Assembly (NCBI GenBank): GCA_900073065.1
Contig: FJOG01000022.1
Coordinates: 171,357-235,356, forward strand
From: Phialocephala subalpina
Taxonomy: Eukaryota; Ascomycota; Leotiomycetes; Helotiales; Mollisiaceae
Length of the DNA: 64,000 nucleotides
Reading direction: 5' to 3'
The notes under the pieces were generated by a model. It saw nothing but the letters and a program-made list of their open reading frames with translations. It ran no database searches and had not been told where the DNA came from. This document shows, piece after piece, positions 34,944 to 45,656 of the stretch. How positions within the stretch are numbered: position 1 is the stretch's first letter; each line of letters begins with the position of its first letter. The position numbers and the translations under genes were made by a program.

Positions 34944-35929
34944 ATGGGTTACAAGGCGAACTATCATGGAACATATCCTTCACAGTGGAGCGAATGGGAT
35001 TGGAACTTCGAACATCAACGATATGTTCGATATCGTCTTGTGAGCAAAGGTAACGATGAGATTTCCTCTCCTCACCGCCACAAGTCACGATGGACTGACT
35101 TTGTCTCAGATGACTATGAGTGGGATGTATACGAAGACCAGCCGGAACCAGAACCAGAATTCACCGAGGAATACCCTTACTCAACGAGATATCCAGAGCA
35201 ATACTCGGACCCCATAGCCTCTTCAGAATACACCTGTACCACCGAATCGACCTCCGACTTCCACGGTACCGCCTCACAATCAGACCGTGACTCCGGCTAC
35301 CACTCATCCTCCACCTTCTCCGAAGGATTCGAAGACCTGCTCGACCACCCCGAATCATGGACCGAGAACCCTTTCGTCGCATTCGGATTCCCCCCTGCGA
35401 AAGACTTGAAAAAACATCACCATCAACAGAAACTACAAGCCAAGTCTCGGTCTCGTTTAGGATTGGATATCTCTCTCGTGAGATGAAAACTCTCTTGCCC
35501 CTATATATAATACTCATGAATCTACAGACCTCACTCCATTCCGACGAAGGCTTTTCTGAACCTCCTCCCGAAACTTGGATCACGTTATTCGGTAACAAGA
35601 ATAAAGAAGTCAACATCATCCCAACTCTTGACCATCAATCTGGTGGAGTTTGTTATGTTTCTCATTCGGTATTGAAAGATCTTGGATTGTGGGATTCCCA
35701 CAGGATGGGAAAGGGAAGAGAGGGGTGGATTTTGGGAAGTGAGGAGGGAGAGGAGGAGAGGATCAAGATCGTGGGGAGTTGGGTCGTTAATTGGCTGCCG
35801 ACTTTCAAAGAGAGGGGGAGTAAGAGTGACAAGATGCAGAGAACGACATTCAAGGTGTTCAAGGATAAGAGGAGGAGGGTCGTGTTGGGGATGAGTCCGA
35901 GAGAGGCAAGGAAACTCAGGATCTCGTGA
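34944..35929 (+). CDS. Orphan protein with degenerate retropepsin-like region
   Basis: Two exons, join(34944..35477, 35528..35929), 311 residues; the 50-bp intron is GT-AG. The N-terminal half is Tyr/Trp/Glu/Ser-rich and low complexity (WSEWDWNFEHQRY, then PEPEPEF). The C-terminal part (about residues 190-311) has the layout of a retropepsin-like fold: NIIPTLDHQSGGVCYVS where an active enzyme would have D-S/T-G, then HSVLKDLGL, then IKIVGSWVVNWLP, TTFKVFKDKRRRVVLGMSP. In active family members the last segment is 'FxVxxxxxxDVILG'. Here the catalytic Asp triplet seems lost. This reading is inference from pattern; an unrelated fold remains possible. No signal peptide. Confidence 0.6.
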
Positions 35930-36948
35930 AAGGAATTCTGGTGGGGATGATCGGATCGACGACAAGCTGGAGGCGAAGTGTCTCTGCACGCCAGATCTAG
36001 AGATGCTCAGGTTGTCTCCTCAACGACCAATTCTCGCTCGACATTAAGACGAACCTGATCAGAAGCCAACTAGACGAACTCTAAACGACGTTAAGGTGGT
36101 GGGTCTGCAACACTGGGGGGCATCCATGTTCACCGGAAGCTTCTGAATCTCAAAGGCCCCGAAGAGCATATCCTACAACGGACCGAAAGACCATCAAGTC
36201 GAGTTCAAAAACGAGTCGAATCATAGGCTCATCGATAAAACCTCAAGACCAACCCTCTCACGAGGCGATCAGCAAAATCCACGAACAAAAATTGGAGGAC
36301 GACCTCTCAAGAATTGTACAACACAAAAAGTCGGCTGCATTCTATTCTTCTATGGGTTGGGAAAATTGTATTCTACTGTATCATTCTTGATTGTATATAT
36401 GTACCAGATTGGCTCAGTCTCTCGAGGGAACGAGAAGACGAGGATGTATAAAACGAAATTATGAAGGAAGGATAATGAATATTGGGCCCAAATGTCTGTT
36501 CTGGTCTGAGTGAATCCGTGATGATTATTTTGGGAAAGGAGTGATGGAAAAGAGAGACATTTTGGGGATATGATTGTGAGAGTGGGTTGAGACTTTCGTA
36601 TCTGATGGGTCAAAATAGATAAATACCTGAAAAGCTGAACTCTGAACCACATTTCTTTAAAGTCACCAAACCAGGGAGATCCTTATCACGAAGGAAAACT
36701 TGCCTCAACCATTTCTCAACGTCCGTTTCAGGATCCCAAAAGTGGGATTGAAGAAGACTTTTTTTATAGCCCGAGCACTTCACAAGTAAAGGGTTTTTGG
36801 ACGCAGAACAGGGTATTTTGCAAAGCAGCAACGAATTGCAATTGTCAATAGGTATCATTGACTATGTCACATGTAGGCCGCCTAGAATTACACGCTCGAG
36901 CACATTGCCATCATCAACCGCATCTCTCAACCTCTCCCCTTATGTCCG
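35930..36948. other. Convergent intergenic region
   Basis: About 1 kb between the 3' ends of the orphan gene (+) and PDH E1-beta (-). No gene seen; the minus frames at 36350-36858 are short and unsupported. Confidence 0.4.
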
Positions 36949-38133
36949 TTACAGTCGTAACATCTTCGCGATATAGGCTTCGATCAATGGCTCATTCGGG
37001 AACGACATCTCCTCCAACTTCTGCGCATATGGGGTTGGCACCTCAGCACCAGTGATTCTCTGAGCAGGACCATCTAGGTAATCGAAAGCGTATTCCATAG
37101 TAAGAGCCAAGATCTCAGATCCAACACCGAAAGCAGGGAAACCGGACTCGACGCAGAGTAGACGGTGGGTCTTCTTGACTGACTTGACGATCGATTCAAC
37201 GTCGAGGGGCTTGATTGAGCGCAAGTTGATGACTTCGCACTCAACGCCGTACTTCTTCTTGATGTTCTCAGCTGCGACGAGGGATTGACCAACACAGCGG
37301 GACAGGGTGACGATTGTGAGATCCTTTCCAGCGCGCTCGATCTTGGCCTTTCCGAAGGGGAGGACGAAGTCGTCTTTTTGGGCAGCCTCGCTCATGGGGA
37401 AGGTTTGGCCGTAGAGGAGCTCGTTCTCGAGAACGCAGACTGGGTTAGGGTCTCGGATGGCAGCCTTCAGTAATCCTTTGGCGTCTTCCGCACTCCATGG
37501 AGTAACAACCTTCAGGCCTGGTATGCTTCCGTACCAAGCTGAGTAATCTTGTGAATGTTGTGCTGCGACACCAGATGCAAAACCGTTGGGACCACGGAAC
37601 GTGATGTTGCAGGGTTGGATACCACCAGACATGTAGTGAGTCTTTGCGGCAGAGTTGATAATCTGGTCAATGGCTTGCATGGCGAAGTTGAAGGTCATGA
37701 ACTCGCACTGTGGAACAAGATTTAGCTGAAGCCCTCATTGAAAAAGCAATTGACAACTTACGACAGGATGCAAACCAGCCAACGCAGCACCGACAGTTAA
37801 ACCAGCAAATCCAGATTCAGTGATAGGACTGTCAATGACTCTCTTGTCGCCGAATCGGTCGAGAAGTCCTTTGGTGACCTTGTATGCCCCGTTATACTGC
37901 GCGACTTCCTCACCGAGGACGAAGACCTTCGGATTCAACTCCAATTCCTCCGCCAGAGCCTCATTCAAGGCATCTCTAACTGTATACTCCTTAACGCCAC
38001 TCTCCTTCGCATATCCTCTACTTTGAACAATCGCCGGGACTCGGGGGAAAGATTGGAAAGCACTTCGGACATTAACTGGTCGCGCGGCGGACGATGACAC
38101 AAGTCGAGAGGCTGGGCGCAAGAGTCGTGACAT
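36949..38133 (-). CDS. PDB1: Pyruvate dehydrogenase E1 component, beta subunit
   Basis: Two exons, complement(36949..37707, 37762..38133), giving 376 residues. Residues 1-42 are a mitochondrial presequence rich in Arg and Ser. The mature protein starts [17 protein letters not shown] and shows [18 protein letters not shown], then [17 protein letters not shown] and [18 protein letters not shown], all strongly conserved in E1-beta, and a normal C-terminus ([10 protein letters not shown]). With E1-alpha it forms the thiamine-diphosphate-dependent decarboxylase of the mitochondrial pyruvate dehydrogenase complex. The only intron (54 bp) splits HPV-CEF. Length and motifs are normal. The gene is followed on the same strand by ATG3, 738 bp away, with no functional link evident. 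Confidence 0.96.
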
Positions 38134-38871
38134 CTTGAGATGTGGCCGCAGCTTGCGAAAGGAGAAGAAAAGAAGGAATTGAGGTTGTGGAGGATGGATT
38201 TATCAAGCTGTCAAGAAAGGTCCGTTGTTGGGACTTTTTCGGCGTCCCCAAAATAATCCGTAGAGATGGAGCTAAACCATTTCAAGGATGGCGGCGCAGG
38301 CTTATCCCCGGAAGCGCTAGCACGATGTTGACCAGCCCCAGCCCAGCCTCATTTTTGAACCTCACTTCTCATCAGTTATCACGGTTTTGAGAGTATTTAG
38401 AATTGGTTTTGTGATCATAACTTATCATTGTTTACAATATTTGGTTCAAAATTGTTAATTTAATGGACAAGTTGAATGTTGAAGACGAGAAATTCGACAT
38501 CTCAAGTCGGAATGTCCAGAACTGTCAGCTTGAAAAGTCGCCGAAAGATCACGTCGCCCCTGTCACTCTAGAGGTGAGGTGCATATAGCTTCTGAGATTC
38601 ATTCCTTCGCGAACTGAGAAAACGTTTATGACAAATGTTAAAGAGAAGTGGCGTCAAAGTGATATTTTCTGCTCGAGAACTATAGCAAAAACACTTCAGA
38701 TTTCAGTCTGTCAAATTCAAGTTGAAAATCATCCATTATATCTTCGTTCATCATGTTCTATACCCCTATGATACCCTGATCCTACTCCCCAATCCCATGT
38801 ACGCCAAAGACAGTCCCGAAATGCAATATGAACGACCTATACCAATGTGCTGTTTCTATGGTCGTGACGGC
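38134..38871. other. Intergenic between ATG3 and PDB1
   Basis: 738 bp on the 5' side of PDB1 and the 3' side of ATG3. AT-rich in its middle. No gene seen. Confidence 0.4.
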
Positions 38872-40069
38872 TTAGATGCCCATGGTAAAGTCGTGTTCGA
38901 TGCCTGGTGTTACACTTGCAATGAACTGTATTCGTTAGTCAGGGTCCAAGTCACATAGAATGGATACATACCTTGAGGAAAACAACCAAGTACTGGTCCA
39001 CTCGAATAGCAACTTCCTCAGAATCGGCTTCAGCTTCATGTTGCAGGACCTCCCACTCATCATTTCCATTGCCCCCAGCTTTAGCACCCTCCAGAACAGC
39101 TTTTTGAGGGCTGCCTCCCAAACTCGTCTTACTGAAGTCATCCACTAAGCCCTCCATACCGGCATCCTTAGCTCCCGGAATAATCTTTCCTTGCTTCAGC
39201 TTCTCTCGTCGGATCTTCAGCGCTGCATCTGCTCTGTCGAGGAGGACCTTCATAACACTAGCATGCTTGCAAGGATGTACTGATGCCATCTTGATGTTGT
39301 TGCCGAAGTATGGGAAGTCCTCGATAGTCACAGTCTTGTCCTTGTAGTCACCAATGATATCCTCCATCATCAACTGCGGTGGGAGTGGTTGTGAGTTAGC
39401 GAGGTACCCTGATAGGTAGATACGAGGAGTTCTGTAATAAGGAGCGTATGCGATATAGAGTGTGTAGGTTCGTCGAGATCTGTTCAGACAATATCAGTAT
39501 GTTGTTGATCTACTCGGATATGGACTTTGTACTTACGAGTCAGATCCATCTGCCTTCGAGTCGGGAATGATGGCCTCGTCATCCTCTTCATCTTCCATAT
39601 CCGGAATCTCGTCTTCGTCTTCTTCTCTCTCGCCCATGTTTCCGTGTTCGTCGACAGTTCTCACATCCCGCGCTCTCGCCTCCTGGCTCGCAGCCAAACC
39701 ACCAGTTCTCAACCAACCATCCTCATCATCTCCCGGAGAATGTGTACCTTCACCCTTGAAGTCTTCTCCATCCCCAACCATCGTCTCGTCATGTCCCGCA
39801 TCCCCAGCGAAGTTGTCGTCGAGTCTGCGATGGCATGGCACACCCCGTGTTACCAAGAACTGCTTGCCTTCAGGCAGATAGCTCAAGCGCTTGCTAGGCG
39901 GCGATGCATCAGCCCAAGACCATGTTGGGAACTTGTAGACTAGGTAATCGCCCGCTGCGACGAACTCTTCGGGAGTGATCTGCCCATTCTGGCGGAAGGT
40001 CGAGGTGTGCGAGACGGGTGCCCACTCGCGGACTCGGTCGAGTGCGCTGTGGATGAAGCCGAAGCTCAT
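38872..40069 (-). CDS. ATG3: Autophagy E2-like conjugating enzyme Atg3
   Basis: Three exons, complement(38872..38925, 38972..39479, 39537..40069), giving 364 residues. The E2-like fold is evident from VREWAPV...[16 protein letters not shown] and the CHRRL segment, with the long acidic flexible insertion (about residues 85-175, including [10 protein letters not shown]) typical of Atg3. The handle and active site follow: [27 protein letters not shown], then the catalytic Cys at about residue 248 in HPCKHA. The last exon encodes 17 residues ending EHDFTMGI, the conserved C-terminus. Atg3 transfers Atg8 to phosphatidylethanolamine on the phagophore membrane. Everything needed is present and the gene looks active. 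Confidence 0.96.
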
Positions 40070-41614
40070 TGCGATAGCGGGGTCAGCAGCTTGCTTGTTT
40101 CAGTTACCTTTGCTATTTGCTAGAGCTCGAGAAGGTGATCGCAGTTCTTTTTCGTTGTTTGTCTAGAGGAATACAGTCTAAATGTCGAAGATTATGCAAC
40201 GCTGGTTTCGTGTGAATGCCGAGGATGGAAGTTGATGTAGAAGTAGGACAATGAGGACGAAGGAAATCAGCCTTACGCTAGTGGTATCAGCACGTGATCG
40301 GCCTATCACGAGCAAAATCCATGTGACAGGCGAGTCACTTTTGTCTTCGAAGTCGTCGAGATGCCTCCGGCACGACGGTGAAGCATTCACAACTGTCTAG
40401 GAGTTAAGCAAGTGCTCTCTCATCGACTGTATACCGTAGTCGATATTTGATATCGCAACTTGAAAACACAAGCTCATCGAGCACTCTAGCCACCAACGAC
40501 CCTCTCAGAGACTCTTGCACTGATGAAGCTGTAAGGGTCACTGAAAGCATCTCACGCGTACAGAATAGTACATCTGTAAAGCTAGAGGTCTTATTATGAC
40601 AGCTCGGGCGAACTGCTTCCTTGCCCTGAGGACGTCATGATTTTGCTACATCCCTCAGTTTATAGATCCTAGCATCTATAGGTATATTTGGCGCCTTTCA
40701 GCGAAGTTCTCAGAAAGAAAAACATACGATGAGTTTCGTCCGCAGCCGGAATCTCCTCAGGCATTATCTCTTTTGAGAACCAAGCGGTATGTCGCTGTCT
40801 ACTAATGCTAGCAAGTGCCTGTCCCCCTTATGTCATTTGTTCCCCTCATTCTTGTACAAAACGAAACATCGCTCTTGCGTTTATGTTCATCCTTAAATTT
40901 CACAACGAAGCTTTACTAACAAGAATTATGGATATTTTGCCTTCCCGTCCACTTTGTTTCTTGCTACGCAGGCACAAATTTCTTGTCTCCTGGCCCCGGC
41001 TCCTAAGTCAAATGGCATCTACCTTTGGCCTTGATCGATGTTAGACTCGAAGGTCTAATGGCAGTTGGCAACGGTATTCATCGACAAACAATATTTTCCC
41101 CTTTTAGTGATAGGATCTGCATGTACCAAACCGAACATTGGAATTTTCCCGGCTCTAATTACTAGCTTTCACTTGAGACTTCAAAGGTGTGAAGAACTGC
41201 GAGGAGGGGAGATTGTGAGGTCACTTGCCAATCTAACGTCGCTAAACGTCCGCGCTATCGCGTCTACTTTAGACTCCACGATTTGCTGGAGCTGTGGAAC
41301 TCATGAATATGCTCCTAACTCGCTTGGAAAATACACATGAGATGGAGTGGGATGCGATAGGAAAGAGTTCATCGGAATGTGAGTGCTGTGGAGGGGTATC
41401 GTGAACTTGGCTAGGTTCGCCCATGTTCCGTGGACCCCAAGCACTTCTTGATTCCTTTTCCGGATCCGCCATGACCGAAGACCGAAGGTCCTGCCTTCGT
41501 AGGTAAGCTATGAAATATAGAGAAGACGGCCAGGCACCCGTTTCTCTTCAAGACCCTCGAGGCCTCGCCGCTAGAAACCGTCGTGAACACTCTCGTTGAT
41601 ATCCAACCTTCACT
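40070..41614. other. Intergenic, no gene seen
   Basis: 1.5 kb upstream of ATG3 (-) and of the quercetinase pseudogene (+). The short frames at 40805-41340 show no family features. Confidence 0.4.
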
Positions 41615-42721
41615 ATGTTCTACTCCTTCCTTTTTGGTGCTGTGGCCTTTGGTCTTGCTGCTGCAGCTCATAGAGGTTCCTACGTACATTCGCCCGTATG
41701 CCATCCAACATTACTTAGCTGGCGGATGCATTGTCGGTTAGCAAATTTACCGGTTCCCAGCCACCGGTCCATCGTCAGACTACGCCTTCTCCCTGATCCA
41801 AACGAATGCACTTGGATCGACCGCTCTTGGTGTTCTACCCCATCTTCATGAGGTCCATTACGAGAACTTCTTCAACTTCAGGGGACGCTTCCAACTCTGG
41901 ACTGACAAATATGATGATGAGAACCTTCACGTTCTCCTCCCAGGAGACTACGGCGCCGTGCCACGCAACACAACCCATACTTTCTAAATCTTAGACCCCG
42001 ATACTGAGATGCTTGGTGTCATTCAACCGGGCGGATGTGGGTAAGCTTCCCCTCCCCTCCTCTCAATCTAACGATTCTAAAACCTTCACAAAGATCTCTT
42101 CTACGCCCTCTCCTCAGGAGACTACACCGCCTCAACCTTCACCCCCTACGACCCCTCCGCAAACGCCTCCTCAGTCGGTCTTTCGGCAGGCTTGATCGCA
42201 ACACTTGAAGGTTTCGATGTCTATTCCCAATCAACCTACTCCCCCCGTCGAGACGCCGTCAACGGCACTGCACCTGCAAATACGACGTGATATACAGGCT
42301 CTAACGATCTCGCAGTGGATGCTTACACCCTTATTTCGTAGCCAAAGACTATGGACCAAACTATCTGAATTCTCAATCCGAGTACCAAGTCATCCAACCT
42401 CTCGTCACAGGAACACAATCAGCAAACAACTTCACGCCCTCAACAATCACCATGGAGCGCGTTTCGTCTAACGCTACAGTACCGACGAGACAATTCCCAG
42501 GTCATGCGGCATTTGAGGTGTTGGAGGGGAGCTTGCAGGTTGAGATGCTTGGAGAGAAGGTTAGTTTATTGCAGGGTGATGTTGTTTTCATTCCCGGAAA
42601 TACGACGTACAATTATTATAGTGAGGTTGCTTATACGAAATTCTTGCATGTTGGGCAGGGGGCGGAGGGGTTGGATAGTGTGTTGATTCAGGGGGTCGAG
42701 AGTTGGGATAGTCCTGTTTAG
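41615..42721 (+). pseudogene. Quercetin 2,3-dioxygenase (bicupin) pseudogene
   Basis: The sequence reads as a secreted bicupin quercetinase when frames are followed by eye: a signal peptide (MFYSFLFGAVAFGLAAAA), then YRFPATGPSSDYAFSLI, the first cupin metal site HLHEVHYENFFNF, GDYGAVPRNTTHTF, DPDTEMLGVIQPGG, and in the second cupin FPGHAAFEVLEG and GDVVFIPGNTTYNYY. It is broken at several points: a frame change after the signal peptide (before 41676), TAG at 41739, TAA at 41985, an intron (42041-42091) whose acceptor AG has become AA, TGA at 42288, and a one-base loss near 42328-42331. The TAG and TAA fit CAG and CAA originals, C-to-T changes in CpA context. The active enzyme would open the flavonol ring of quercetin outside the cell. 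This copy cannot make it. Confidence 0.88.
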
Positions 42722-43523
42722 CCGACATCTTAGGGGGCTGGGAAGCGGGTGTGAACAGTGGTGGACTGGGAAGGTGTGAATATCCGAGATGAGCGATGTG
42801 AACTACCAAGATCCCAATGTCTGAATTCGAGATTGACATTCACACCTTTCTGCATGTCCTTCCATTTTTGGGTGAATCCAGCCAGAGTCACAAGAGCACT
42901 TGGAAATAGTGTTTCTGGTGTAGATCAGGCCGGACAATTCCGAGGAGATTGTTCGGTCTGAAAGGGTACTTGTAGGTGCAATATTTGCTAGATTTTGAGT
43001 CTAAACTTGCAGGCTTAGCCATGTACATGTTGGTCTCAGAAATCAAAAATCGTGGTCAAATGTTTTCGAAAGCAGAGATCTTTAACAACACTTCTTCTCA
43101 CATACCCAAGACAGAATGAATATAGGGCACCAATCTCGAAGAGAATTTTTGAGTGTCTTTCCTTTGTCTAGAAGGACGATCAGTCTCTCGATCGCCAGTC
43201 GCCTGACCTTTGCTCAGTGAAATGCCAAATCATAAGTATTCCGGCCATTTTGACCACACGATACCATTTCGAAGGACATCCTCGGAACCTGAGACGAGTC
43301 TGAACTTGCTGCAAGTAGTACTGGCTGGCAGTGATGACCAGGCCTGGCGCGTTTTGGTATTGCCTATGGCGACTACCAAACTTTGTGATGTGAGGTGACA
43401 AGACCTAGCTGTAGATGTGTCATCCCATAATCGTGATGCTGTTTTCCTTCGACCAAAATGTCGATCCTTAGGCAAAAGAAGCTGCTAAGTGATTCAACAT
43501 TGTTGACGAAGCTCCCGTATGCT
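42722..43523. other. Convergent intergenic region
   Basis: Lies between the 3' ends of the quercetinase pseudogene (+) and the zinc-finger gene (-). The minus frames at 43180-43475 have no support. Confidence 0.4.
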
Positions 43524-44123
43524 TCAATCCGTTGGATGTCGCGGGTCGTACATCTCATATCCTTCATCCTCCGTATCACTCTCTCCTTCCGTTGCCTCGG
43601 GCAGTACTTTCGCTGCAGGCGCCACCGTCTTAAACCCACCCTCACTTTTCTCTTCATCCTTCACAGATTCTGTATCAGTGGGCGCAAAAGCACTCTTGAA
43701 CCCAGCTTTCTTGAATCCCGCCTTCTTAAATCCACCACCTCCACCACTGGTAGCCGTGTCTCCTCCTAGCTTGATAGATATGAGTCCCGATTGCGAATTT
43801 GCTTTTGCTTCGGCCTTCCGAGCTTTGGTGGATGCAAGAGGATCGCGGGTTAGTTGGCGCATGTCCTTGAGGCGCTGCTTGTGTGAGTGGTCGTAGGATG
43901 AGAGATGAGCTTCATATTCGTTCATTCGGGCATAGCCTTTGCTGCAGAGTTCACCTACTACCGTAAACAAGGGCAGGGCAGTGGGGGCGAGCAGAAGACT
44001 CACAGTAGAAGGATTTGACAGCTTCCCGAGCGCTCTCGGTTTTGGGAGCTGGGTTTGTGAAGCCGCGCTGAATAGTTTAGCAGATTATTCTGAGAATAAG
44101 ACTTTGAAGCTTACTGGAGGCAT
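43524..44123 (-). CDS. C2H2 zinc-finger protein (GPATCH8-like finger)
   Basis: Three exons, complement(43524..43954, 44004..44067, 44115..44123), giving 167 residues. The first coding exon is only 9 bp (Met-Pro-Pro). The C2H2 finger spans the second splice site: FYCELCSKGYARMNEYEAH then LSSYDHSHKQR, a U1-type finger like that of GPATCH8 and other RNA-processing proteins. The Cys at the junction is restored only when the acceptor at 43955-43956 is used. After the finger comes a Gly-rich repeat (GGFKKAGFKKAGFKSAF) and an acidic tail (EGESDTEDEGYE). A nuclear role in RNA metabolism is likely by homology. It shares a 173-bp head-to-head gap with the Mcp1 gene. Confidence 0.85.
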
Positions 44124-44296
44124 CTTGCGATTGTCGGTGCAGTGGTATGAAGTGTAGAGGATGTTGAGGTTCTGCTTGTGGAGGGATAACAAAAATAAGG
44201 TGTGGTCAGAGCTTCGTCTTGAAATGCCGAAGACCAACTCGACCAGAGAACGTCGACACGTTACCAATCTTCCAAGGGCGTTTGTACATTGGCAAC
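44124..44296. promoter_or_regulatory. Short bidirectional promoter, zinc finger / MCP1
   Basis: Only 173 bp separate the divergent start codons at 44123 (-) and 44297 (+), so both genes must share promoter sequence. No TATA box is evident on either strand near the expected place. Confidence 0.55.
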
Positions 44297-45257
44297 ATGG
44301 ACCGTCGAGAGTCAATAGCGTCGCAAGACACGCTTCTATCACTTCAACAACTAGATCCGTCACCTATAGACACTCCTCCGGAACTAGAAAAGGAACTCCC
44401 AGATCTCCCACCTGCCCCTCCACGATCCTCGACTCTTGGTCTGAGTGGCGGCGGGCACAGTTCTGTTTACTACCGTGAGCTCTCAGGACAAGATATCAAG
44501 TCTTATACTTGTATGTACTAACATCTCTACAGTGACACGGTTGCAAAAGTACTCCACATATGCCTTCACAGTCTTCGCCTCCTTCCACATAACAAACACC
44601 TCGATCATACCCCTTATAACTCGCACCGTTCCTGCCTCTGAGAACTACCTCCTACTCACACGCCCATACTACCAATCCTTTCCTCTCGAACCCCTCCTCA
44701 TCACTCTGCCAATAGCGACCCATGTCCTCTCCGGACTCGCCCTACGTATCCATAGGCGCAACGCCAATTTGAAACGCTACGGTGCGGCAGGCGTATCAGT
44801 AGCAGACCGCTTCAAGAGACGGCTTCGAGTCTGGCCTGTTGTGTCTTGGGCTAGTTTCTCAGGATATATTCTCACGCCGCTGGTAGTAGGACATGCGTTT
44901 GTAAATCGGCTGCTGCCTTGGATATATGAGGGTGGGTCTTCAAGTGTAGGATTGTCGTTTGTTAGCCATGGCTTTGCGAAGCACCCTTTCGTGGCATGGA
45001 CGGGTTATGTGGCATTGATCGGTGTCGCTGCGGGGCATTTTGCATGGGGTGTAGCGAGGTTTCAAGGCTGGATACCTATTGGATATGATAAGAAGGCGAA
45101 GAGGAGATGGTGGACTATCCATGGGGCTGCTGTAGCTCTTGCAGCCTTATGGATGGCGGGTGGCTTGGGAGTTGTCGGGAGAGGTGGAACATCTGATGGC
45201 TGGGTTGGGAAAGGCTATGATTTGCTGTACTCGAAGATACCATTCGTGGACTTGTGA
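44297..45257 (+). CDS. MCP1: Mitochondrial outer-membrane lipid protein Mcp1
   Basis: Two exons, join(44297..44474, 44533..45257), giving 300 residues. The start at 44297 (MDRRESIAS) is the first ATG of the frame. A Pro/Ser-rich cytosolic tail (residues 1-58) is followed by LQKYSTYAFTVFASFHITNT and SENYLLLTRPYYQ, which mark the DUF1691/Mcp1 family, and by five or so hydrophobic helices (e.g. ASFSGYILTPLVVGHAFV, AWTGYVALIGVAAGHFAWG). Mcp1 works in mitochondrial lipid homeostasis and suppresses ERMES defects, acting with Vps13 in yeast. Length is close to the yeast protein. The C-terminus is short (YSKIPFVDL). Confidence 0.88.
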
Positions 45258-45656
45258 GAATGGATTGGAATGACTCCTAGGGATGATATGGTACATTGAT
45301 CACGCATAGCGAACGGAGTTTGGTTGATTGCATATTGTAGTAGACTACAACAGAATTCAGAACGCGATACAACAGACTCCAACTCCACAATTGACCAGCC
45401 CACCACTATTACAAAGGAAATGTAAGAAACACTAGATCATATCAAGGAAACAAGCAAAACAGCTAGACTCCTCAAGACCGAAAGTCGAAGATAAAAGAGC
45501 AAAAGAAGTGTTATCCTGCCACAGGTTGCCTCCCCATTTGTACACTAGGTCAATTAAGATTCCACTTGGATGTTGTCGAATTGACCCTTTCCCCAATCTA
45601 CTCGGCGCGAGTTCCTTGTTCGTTTTGTGCATTTTAGAATGCCCATTAGTATTTCC
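45258..45656. other. Convergent intergenic region
   Basis: 399 bp between MCP1 and copy A of the accessory family. A-rich near 45430. No gene seen. Confidence 0.4.

Noticed and set aside
36949..40069. Functional link between PDB1 and ATG3
   Set aside because: They only share strand; 738 bp apart, different compartments, no shared regulation visible.
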